DNA of 64,000 nt from Lolium rigidum (lineage: Eukaryota; Streptophyta; Magnoliopsida; Poales; Poaceae), in NCBI RefSeq assembly GCF_022539505.1, contig NC_061513.1:352823696-352887695 (forward strand), read 5' to 3'. The notes beneath the pieces were generated by a model that worked only from the letters and a program-made list of their open reading frames with translations, searched no databases and had not been told where the DNA came from. The position numbers were made by a program, and so were the translations under genes. Positions 56,294 to 64,000 of this stretch are shown piece after piece (position 1 is the stretch's first letter; every line of letters begins with the position of its first letter).

Positions 56294-56900
56294 TTAGGGC
56301 TGATCATTGCAGGAGACCTCTCTCTCACAGGAGGTGATGCGGTCATACAATGTCATCTTGAACCTGTTTGGGATGACCGTGAACATCACGTAGTCACCCA
56401 CCTTCAAGCCAAGGAAATCAGCAAGGTCATACCACCCATTGTCGAGGACGACTGGTTGAATGGGGTTGTCTCTGGCCTTCACGCGACGGCTTCTGGACGT
56501 GACGTCCGTGTCCTAGCTTGTTGAAGGGATGGGCATGCACATTCCATATGCATCCTGCTCTGTAATGGATTGCCACTACCATGGGGTAGGCGCGCCCGCT
56601 AACGTACGTCCTAAACTTCTGTGGGATGAGGAGCATATACAAGTCATCTTCTTCCAACTGGATGCACTAGCGCTTAGGACGCTGCATGTTGGCACGGTGG
56701 AGAACCTTGGTAGCGTGGGAAGGCGGGCTGTACAGACCATCCAGTTCCATAACATTAGCTTTTGCCCTTGCAATGGCCACATCTCTCCTTCCAGGCAGCT
56801 TCGGCTTATTCCAAGTCGGAGGAAACTGGAGACAATCCTCGTATCCAAAAGGCGGAAGTCCATCACAATTGCAGTAGGAGTCCTTCTCCAGCTTCGGCAC
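56294..56900 (-). pseudogene. B3 DNA-binding domain gene, broken
   Basis: Minus strand. A frame from about 56900 (P-P-F-G-Y-E-D-C-L-Q-F-P-P-T-W) leads in frame into an in-frame TAG after Q-R-P-K-R (56667) and on to L-E-E-D-D-L-Y-M-L-L-I-P-Q-K-F-R-T-Y-V. After one frameshift near 56480-56500 it continues D-N-P-I-Q-P-V-V-L-D-N-G-W-Y-D-L-A-D-F-L-G-L-K-V-G-D-Y-V-M-F and ends with a stop at 56294. The pattern (I-P-x-x-F...W...G-W-x-x-F/L...G-D-x-x-x-F) is that of plant B3 transcription factors, REM-like. Both the stop and the shift argue for a pseudogene, unless introns remove them. Confidence 0.65.
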
Positions 56901-57117
56901 TCCTTTGTCCTACATGAATCGTCATGTAGCAATGAATGTTTGATCATATATATCCCAGAACCCAGCGAGATACAAAAATGTGTATAGTCCAGGCATTATA
57001 ATTTTTTTAATACATTAACATGACACTGCATTTTCAAAATTAGCTAAAACAATAAAGTACACCATCTAAATTGACTGAGCAGCACGATGCACAATCAAAT
57101 TTACCCAAATATTTTTT

Positions 57118-57455
57118 GACATGAGCACCCGTGCTTCCGGTTTTCAAAAATCATACGTTTTGGATTTAAAAAAAATTGAAATTAAATTCCCACATACATA
57201 TATTCCAAAGGTACACTAGGAATTTTGGAGAAAATTATGTTGTATTTTGAGCTATACAAAAAAAGACAAGGTTCTGGCAAATATCTAATCCTATAAGTAT
57301 CTCAAAATACAATGCAATTTCTACCGGAACTTGACACAAGTATTCAGGACATGTGTATGTATTCATAAAATAAGTGTGACAACTTTTTGAAACAAAAATA
57401 CATGATTTTTAAATATTTTAAAAACTGAGAGCACCGGTGCGCATGTGCACAATGT
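57118..57455. mobile_element. Probable MITE
   Basis: The left part 'gagcacccgtgcttccggttttcaaaaatcata' and the reverse complement of the right part 'gcaccggtgctctcagtttttaaaatatttaaaaatcat' form imperfect inverted ends around an AT-rich, non-coding core. The exact ends and TSD are unclear. Confidence 0.5.
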
Positions 57456-57940
57456 GCTTCCAATTATCACGAATCAAATTTAACCAAGTTTCTCCACAAT
57501 CACCTATGACCATAAATAGATGTCAAAGTATGTCTAAATTTAAGGGATTTGCTAGTTCTTAGCTAGATGAGAATTAACTTCGTGCTCACTTAAGTCCTAC
57601 ATCATTTGATTTGCATCCTAATGCGAGCTAGTCATCAGTTGCAACTGAAATTGGATGACATCATCTGACTGAGAAAGAAGTTAATTCTCAGTCGACTGAT
57701 AAATAGTCACACCCAAATTTAAATGTATCTAGACACCGTTTACTACTCCTTGAATCTAGTGACTAACTAAACAGTTAATTAACATATTAACAAAATCAAC
57801 AGCATCAATCACTAATTAACTAAACAGTTTATTAACACATGCATGGCACATTTGCAAATCTAACTACATGCACGTGCGTGGGATTTGCGTTCGAACCACA
57901 ATATTCCTTCAGATTAACCGAATTAACTTGCAGCAGGAGA
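57456..57940. other. Non-coding interval
   Basis: AT-rich, without recognisable repeats or frames. Confidence 0.5.
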
Positions 57941-57948
57941 GGCACAAC

Positions 57949-58480
57949 TTACAGAGCGGTCAATGGGTCGCACGAATGAACCTGGCGGCGCCAACGATTG
58001 CGCTCACGCCAGGCCTGGTCGTTCATGATGTGCGTGTGGGCATCGATTGGCTGCCCATTGGCGGCGACCATCGCGCGTCTTGGGCGCGGCTCGACTGGGT
58101 TGTTGGTCGAGTGAGCAGCGCGCGGCTCTGGGGGCGGGCAGTTGTTGACGTTGGCGACTGCGCAGTTTGCAACGGCGGATGACGCGGCGCGACTCGCCGA
58201 GGAGCGCAAGTAGAGCTGCCCCTGGGAGTCCTGGGCCGTGTACTGCTACTCAAGGGCCTTGGCGACTAGGGCCTTCGTGTGCTGGATGTAGATGGCACCA
58301 TTGCCGGTGTTGGGGAGGTTGGCGAGGGCGACTTGGACGGAGTCAACGTTGTGTGCGGGCAACGAGTGGAGGGGGAGTCCATTTGCGTCGACTTCCACAG
58401 GGGGACTATTCGGCCCTGCGGTGGTGGAGGTGGTGGTGGAGGAGGACCGTTTACTGCTCCGGCAACCACCATGGCCGGGC
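57949..58480 (-). pseudogene. Gag-like N-terminal fragment of a gypsy element (antisense to the integrase next to it)
   Basis: The minus-strand ATG near 58470 and the following frame give a Pro-rich start, then V-E-V-D-A-N-G-L-P-L-H-S-L-P-A-H-N-V-D-S and I-Y-I-Q-H-T-K-A-L-V-A-K-A-L-E. After a TAG the same sense continues Q-Y-T-A-Q-D-S-Q-G-Q-L-Y-L-R-S and A-N-G-Q-P-I-D-A-H-T-H-I. This style of N-terminus fits gag of grass gypsy elements but I do not recognise a specific family. It stands head-to-head with the pol fragment starting at about 58480. Confidence 0.5.
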
Positions 58481-59450
58481 GTCTTCCTCAACATCCTCAC
58501 TCGCCCGTCGGTGCGACCGCCCCGCGAGATCGACATCGCTGACCAACCAGCCCCTGACTCCGTGCTAGTCGCAGTCGCCTGCGACGCTGCGGGCTGGACG
58601 GAACCATACATCAATTACCTCGAGCGCCAAACACTGCCCATGGACAAAACAGAAGCACACATGATCGTGCGCCGCTGCAAGTCATTCACCATCATCAACA
58701 AGGAGTTGTACAAGCAAGCATCGCCGGAGACTTCCAGAGCTGCGCCACTCCTGAAGAAGGTCACCAGATCCTACGCGACATCCATGCGGGCGACTGCGGC
58801 CACCACGTGGGCGCTCGCACAATAGTCGCCAAAGCCTTCAGGCACGGTTTCTACTGGCCCACCGCTCATGTCGACGCAATCAAACTCGTCCACGCATGTG
58901 CCGGGTGCCAGAAGTACGCGAGCCAGTTGCACATGCCATGCTCTGCACTCAAGACCACCCCCTTACCTGGACATTCACCATTTGGGGAATGGATATGGTG
59001 GGAAAATTCAAGACCGCCCTCAGTTACTACACACACCTCCTCCTCGTTGTCGATAAATTCACAAAGTGGGTGGAAGCGAAGCCCATCAAGAAATGTGATG
59101 GCAAAACATCGACGAAGTTCTTGCGGGAGCTGATATACCTCTACGGGTACCCGCACAACATCATCACCGACAGCAACACCAATTTCGCCAAGGGAGAAAT
59201 GGCGGAGTTCTCTGAAGACAACATGATCTAACTCGACCTCTCATTAGTCGTGCATCCCGAGTCGAATGGACAAGTAGAGAGCCAATAAGAGCATCCTCCC
59301 CGGTCTCAAGCCACGTCTGCAAGTGCCCTTGGAACGAGCTTCCAGGTGCCGGCCGGAGGAGCTGCCCTTCGTCCTCTGGGGCGTTCACACAATGACCAAC
59401 AAGTCGATGGGTTACACACCCTTCTTCCTGGTCTACGGGGCAGAAGCTGT
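58481..59450 (+). pseudogene. Ty3/gypsy pol fragment: RNase H end and integrase, cut by LTR element
   Basis: Plus strand. It enters at F-L-N-I-L-T-R-P-S-V and D-S-V-L-V-A-V-A, then R-R-C-K-S-F-T-I. The zinc-binding H-H...C-x2-C region follows (C-G-H-H-V...H-A-C-A-G-C-Q, about 58795-58910). The integrase core has G-M-D-M-V-G-K-F with the first catalytic Asp, then I-I-T-D-S-N-T-N-F-A (the usual D-N-G is changed to D-S-N) and H-P-E-S-N-G-Q-V-E-R with Glu. Frameshifts occur near 58720, 58960 and 59230. The frame runs G-Y-T-P-F-F-L-V-Y-G-A-E-A-V and stops exactly at 59450, where the LTR begins. The C-terminal continuation is at 34970-34716 on the minus strand. Confidence 0.9.
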
Positions 59451-59992
59451 TGACGTGGGCACTACCCTTCGGGTAACTCACATTATCCTATCCTGTATTG
59501 ACTAATTGGAGACCCATGAAGACACATGAAGGCGAGATGGGCCACTAGGACGGCGCACCAGAAGGTTCCTTGACGGGCAAGATAAGGAAGCGATCGAACA
59601 AGAAAAGATCGGATCTAAGATTACTGTAAACCTAGTCGTACTCGGTAAGACCTCTTGAGACCTGGCCTCCTATATAAAGACCAGGAGAGGGGCTGCCGAG
59701 GGACACAATCAATCGTAGCAATCTTAGCCAGCAAAAGCTTAGAGCTAGGTCACCTTAGCAATAGCCATCTCGACGAGATCTCAGCCGAACTATTCGGCAC
59801 CCCATTGTAACCCATTGTCATCATAATCAAGAAAAGACAGGCAAGACGTAAGGGTTTTACCTCATCGAGGGCCCCGAACCTGGGTAAATCGCTCTCCCCG
59901 CTTGTCTGTGAACCGATGTCTCGTATCAGCTTGCAGGATTCCATCAACCCTAAGCCCCTATCGGAAGGCATTGGCGAGGAGTAACCTCGACA
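59451..59992 (+). repeat. 5' LTR (542 bp)
   Basis: Starts TGACGTGGGCAC and ends CCTCGACA. It is identical in length to, and about 98.5% the same by eye as, the reverse complement of 34971-35512. Confidence 0.95.
59671..59678 (+). promoter_or_regulatory. LTR TATA box (TATATAAA)
   Basis: About 220 bp into the LTR, conserved in the 3' LTR. In the related LTR at 50365 it is degraded to TATATGAA. Confidence 0.65.
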
Positions 59993-59993
59993 A

Positions 59994-60012
59994 TTGGCGC
60001 CGTCTGTGGGAA
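59994..60012 (+). other. Primer-binding site
   Basis: TTGGCGCCGTCTGTGGGAA starts one base after the LTR end CGACA. This is a very common post-LTR sequence in grass gypsy elements and serves as the tRNA-primed start of minus-strand DNA. Confidence 0.85.
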
Positions 60013-60050
60013 CCCTGTCGGCACAAGATCGGACATCGGCTGAACCTGTC

Positions 60051-60741
60051 ATGTCATCAGCAGCTTCGTCAACACCATCATCGCCTCGTCTGGGAAGCCC
60101 GATTCGTTTTGGTTCCTACGAATTCACCCCGCATAGCGATTCATCTCGCTCGACTTTCTCCGGTCTACAAGGCAACATGGAGATGGCTTTCGGGAGCGTC
60201 CACTACAACGTCAATTCAGAAGGAATTCTTCGACTGCTAGAATCTCCCATCTCCAGATCGACGAGTCCGAGCGCGTCATCATCACTCGACCTTTCGGCTG
60301 GCCTGACAAGCCCGTCAAGTCTGTCCGCGCCTTCGATTCCGCGGTCGACGTCCTCTATGTCGGTCGGATCTGATGATCTGGCGACCTCGGAGCTAACATC
60401 GTACTACTGCATGAACTGCGACACCAGGCATGGACTGGGGTCAAGCGACACGCCGTTCATCTGCAATGCCTACTATTCATCGGGAGAGGATAGCATCGGC
60501 AGCATCACCCGAGGAGACACCCGAAGAGCGGCGCCCCTCAAAGTTTATGTCGCTAACAGGGGAGACCAAGACCGCACCCCCGTTCCGAGCGGGCGAGCTA
60601 GTTTTGAAAACAGCGCCAGCAACAACAACAGCGACCACACCATCACAGAGGAGGAGTGGGCCGCAGCCAAGGCAGCCGTGCTTAACGATACACCGCTTCC
60701 AGCAGGAACCACGGTTGGCACTCTCAACGCTTACCGCTCCA
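60051..60741 (+). CDS. gag N-terminal region, cut by CACTA
   Basis: ATG 60051 stands about 40 bp after the primer site and opens a 230-codon frame: Ser-rich start, F-G-S-Y-E-F-T-P-H, a long Ser/Pro-rich part, then Y-Y-C-M-N-C-D-T-R-H-G with paired Cys, and an acidic W-A-A-A-K-A-A-V-L-N segment. It is open without stops up to the CACTA at 60742. The sequence is typical of the poorly conserved gag start of grass gypsy elements; capsid and zinc knuckle are not present here and should lie beyond the CACTA. Confidence 0.75.
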
Positions 60742-63700
60742 CACTACTAGGGAAAAGCCTATAGGTGGAGGCAAGTTGTGCCGGCGCACCACCTTGTGCA
60801 TGCGCCGGTGGCAAGAATTGCCGGCGCACCAAATTTCAGACGCGCCGGCAAAGAAGGAGTACTGCCGGCGCACCTCTGGGAAAGGCTCGCCGGCGCTATT
60901 TCCTGGCATGGCCCCGGCCGATTCGGGCCAGGCCCAAGAATCATTGCCGGCGCACCGGCCCAGTGGTGCGCCGGTGGAAAATTTGCTATTGCCGGCGCAC
61001 CCCTGGGCCGGTGCGCCGGCAATGATTCTTGGGCCTGGCCCGGGGGTGATATAGCCGAAAGGGGTATATGTTGCCGGCGCACCATGGTCCAGGTGCGCCG
61101 GCAATAACCTGGCAGTTATTTCAGCCACCAACCAGCCCACCACTCACTCACACACTCACTACACTCCACTTCTCCACACAAACCCGAGCCTTCTCCCAAC
61201 CCAGCTCATTTTTGCCCATTTCTATCCCCAATTTCACCAATTTGACCAAACAAAATCAAAAATTTTGAGCAAATCTTCCCTTCCTACATGCATCTCCCAC
61301 ATCCCCCTATGTAGATCTAGATCTACTATCCCGCATTGACCGCTCAATCTAGATCTAGATCTAGAAAGTCGGCTTCCATACGCCATTGTCGCGGCGCGTC
61401 GTCTCGATCTTATCGACGAATATATCAAACAAATAGGTGATTAATGAACAAATTAAGGAATGAAATCGATGTATGTTGGACATTTGAAGAAAAGCTCTCG
61501 TGTGTGGCATATATATATGTTGTGCTTGTGCTTGTGTGTGTGTTGGCGTTGAAAATGAGTTGCCAACGTTGCGCCGAAATGTTGATTCTTCAAGTTTCCG
61601 TTTCGGCACATTTCTGGCGCTCCTATGTCCTACCGTGTAGGAAGGTCATGCCGAAATTTTCCGTGAAAACTACCGACGGATGCATGGTTCTAATGAATTA
61701 TGTAATCTTACCATGCAGGCGATAATGGTTATCGAGATGAGTGAAAGCATCGTGATGAGATATCTGAAACACGCGATCATCGACATGTATGAAAATAACC
61801 GCACGGAGGTATTGTGTCCGTGCCGGAGATGCAAACGAGGGAAATGGTTTGACCCGTATTCGGGCAAGTTGCGGGGGCACCTGCTCACTAATGGTTTCAT
61901 GCATGGACACACTCAATGGATGAGTGATGATGGCGCGGAGGTCAATGGGGCGACGGCGGCAGGTGGTAAAAATGGCCGGCAAGAAGGAGGGCATCATGAT
62001 ACTGATGACGATGAAGAGTTTGTCGCACATGACGATAACCTTGACGACGACAATAACCTTGACGACGACAATAACCTTGACGACGACAATAACCTTGACG
62101 ACGACGAAGAGGTGCCGCTAGCTTCAGTCGTGCGGGACCCTCATCTTCAAGATCTGCTTCTCGAAAAGACGAAAGGCGCCAAGCGGAAATCAAAGCTTGA
62201 GCAACTCGAGATAGACTCGAATACTCCGTTGTACGACTCAGGTCGCGGGTTGGGGGAGTCTCGCTTGAGAGTAGCTCTCGATGTGCTGCAGATGAAGGCG
62301 AAACACGGATGGACGGACACAAGCGTCGACGACATCCCGGAATACGTGAAAGATCTCCTTCCCGCCGGGAACACGTGTCCCGGTAGTCTAGCCGAGGCCA
62401 AGAGAATCACGTGCCCTCTCGACTTACCCCACGAAAAGTATCACGCCCGCATCAACGACCGTATCATGTATCGCAAGGAGCACATGGACAAGACCAAATG
62501 TCCTGTGTGTGAAGCTGAACGGTACAAGAAAGGGAAGAAGAAAGCTCCTCGGAAAGTTGTGTGGTACTTCCCGCTCGCCCCCGGCTTCAACGGTTCTACG
62601 CGGACCGCAAGGAAGCAAAGCTCATGCGCCGGCACGCGAAAGAAAGGAGGCAGTGTTGAATGATAAAGAGCGGATTGAGCACCCAAGTGCTGACGCACCC
62701 TTCGGATGCAAGCCGATGGAAAGCATTAGACAATGAATTCGGAAGTTTTGGGGCAGATCCCGTAAACATCGGGTTGGGTGCGAGCACGGACGGATTCAAT
62801 CCGTTCGGAAACCGAGCAGCACACATAGCACATGGCCCGTGTTTGTATGGATCTACAACCTCCCGCCCTGGCTGTGCATGAAGAGGAAGTACATACAGAT
62901 GAGTATGCTAATTCAAGGGCCGACACAGCCGAGAAACGATATCAACATGTATCTCGAACTATTAAAGGAGGAGCTTGAAACGTTGTGGGCGGAGGAAGGG
63001 GTAGATACATGGGACGCCGTCGCGGAAGAATATTTCCCTTTGAGAGCCGCGTTGATCACGACGGTGCAGGACTACCTCGGATACGGTTACATTTCGTGCC
63101 GGGTGTGCCATGGACACAAGGCATGTGTCAGTGCATGGAAGAGACGATGTTTTTGCAGCTTGGTAAGGATGGCTCTTCGAAAACAGCTTACATGGGGCAT
63201 CGAAGGTGGCTACGAAAACCGACCCGTGGAGAAAGCGTGGAGATCTGTTCGATGGTACAAATGAACCCCGAGGACCTCCACGTAAGAAGAGCGGCGAAGA
63301 GATCGATACATTACTGAAAGGTTGGAAGGAGTGCCCTGCGCCGGGAAAGAAGAAGAAGAAAAAGGAAACGACGCCGCTCATTGGTGTATGGAAAAGGAGG
63401 TCCGTGTTTTGGGACTTGCCGTACTGGAAAATTCTCGATACACCTCACCGCCCTGATGTCATGCATATTACAAAGAACGTGTGCGAGAGCTTGCTTGGCA
63501 CTCTTCTCAACATGCCGGACCGGACCAAAGATGGGCCGAAAGCAAGACATGACCTGAAAGTTTTGGGCATCGGGGAAGAGCTTCAGATCCCGCCGGCCCA
63601 AGAGGGACAATCGGAGGAGGAGGCGGACGGCGGTCGAAGCGCAAAAGGATTAAGCAGCCGGACTATTACGGTCCCCCTCCTCGCTTCACTTTTAGTCCGG

Positions 63701-64000
63701 CCGAGGTCGATCAATTTTTCAATTGCCTTGTAGGAGTCGAGTGCCCTTCGGTTACTCCGGGGTAATAAGCAGATACATGGACCCCAAGAAACGAAACTTC
63801 AGCGGCATGAAGTCTCATGACTGTCACGTGATGATGACGCAGATTCTTCCGGTTGCAATCCGAGGTATAATGGATGACCATGTCCGTGCAACGCTGGATC
63901 GGGCTCTGTAACTTCTTCGACGTCATAACTCGGAAGTCGATAAGCGTGAAGAAACTCGCAAGGCTCCAGGAAGAGATCGTGGTGATCCTATGTGAGATGG
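60742..64000 (+). mobile_element. CACTA element with transposase, continues past window
   Basis: Starts CACTACTAGGGAAAAGCC, inserted in gag after CCA. Subterminal repeats 'gccggcgcacc/ggtgcgccggc' fill 60775-61110. The transposase genes follow on the plus strand. The right end lies beyond 64000. Confidence 0.92.
61727..64000 (+). pseudogene. CACTA TNP2-type transposase, frameshifted, partial
   Basis: ATG 61727 gives a transposase-associated domain (V-L-C-P-C-R-R-C-K-R-G and L-R-G-H-L-L-T-N-G-F). An acidic linker with four 18-bp coding repeats (D-N-N-L-D-D, 62034-62105) follows, then the TNP2 start (Y-D-S-G-R-G, P-E-Y-V-K-D-L-L-P, C-P-V-C-E). After a shift near 62590 the core continues: S-T-D-G-F-N-P-F-G-N (62790-62815), F-V-W-I-Y-N-L-P-P-W (62845), P-Y-W-K and H-R-P-D-V-M-H-I-T-K-N-V-C-E (63420-63485). 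The start of a DUF4218 region follows (Y-M-D-P-K-K-R, H-D-C-H-V-M-M, to 64000). Frame changes near 62590, 62660, 62820, 63110, 63200 and 63680 show decay unless some are introns. The enzyme would cut and join CACTA ends in the nucleus. Confidence 0.85.

Larger units (their letters stand above)
59451..60741 (+). mobile_element. Gypsy-like element, 5' half (5' LTR, primer site, gag start)
   Basis: 5' LTR 59451-59992, primer-binding site, gag to 60741, where a CACTA is inserted. The preceding GCTGT (59446-59450) matches the target duplication at the far end of the 3' half (complement of 34966-34970). Confidence 0.9.

Overview
This window is eukaryotic DNA from a grass, most likely a Pooideae or Triticeae-type genome. 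The reasons are a near-complete cover of nested plant transposons (Ty3/gypsy-like LTR elements, CACTA, Helitron, LINE, Stowaway-like MITEs), spliceosomal introns, subterminal CACTA repeats of the 'tttagtcgcggttgg' and 'ttggtcccgg' type, and a 100-N scaffold gap. I see no intact host gene. The best candidates for host-derived genes are a GRF zinc-finger gene (55.3-55.8 kb), a broken B3-domain gene (56.3-56.9 kb) and a broken WRN-type 3'-5' exonuclease gene (32.1-34.4 kb).

Left part (1-20.2 kb). An LTR fragment (1-807) lies in a CACTA end (808-973). A complete non-autonomous LTR element (1068-7879, minus sense, TSD GGGCT) follows. It keeps only the gag start and carries an antisense, intron-containing plant-mobile-domain gene. 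A nearly full-length but decayed L1-type LINE (9241-17132) has a 14-bp TSD and sits in a small cluster of diverged direct repeats.

Middle (20.2-34.7 kb). A deleted CACTA (20227-23535, TSD ATT) is followed by what I read as a 10.4-kb CACTA (24258-34652, TSD AAC). The large one holds a ~158-bp AT-rich satellite array cut by two Helitrons at A|T sites, plus the exonuclease pseudogene, itself cut by a third CACTA (32675-34269, TSD ACC).

Right part (34.7-64 kb). Several gypsy elements here are broken and rearranged. The 3' LTR half of one element (34971-41709, minus) and its 5' LTR half (59451-60741, plus) have 542-bp LTRs about 98.5% identical. They share the TSD GCTGT, and they are flanked by the two halves of the same host integrase ORF, which joins in frame. 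Yet the two halves lie in opposite orientations 18-24 kb apart. A CACTA whose two ends have unrelated flanks spans the N gap at 45125-45224. One inversion, or one wrongly oriented contig, starting in that CACTA explains both facts.

The theme most worth following is a recurrent design: LTR elements that lost pol and instead carry a multi-exon gene in antisense orientation (plant mobile domain in one family, a Transposase_28-like protein in two copies of another). Antisense placement would explain why the introns survive reverse transcription. PPT-like modules are duplicated between this cargo and the 3' LTR.
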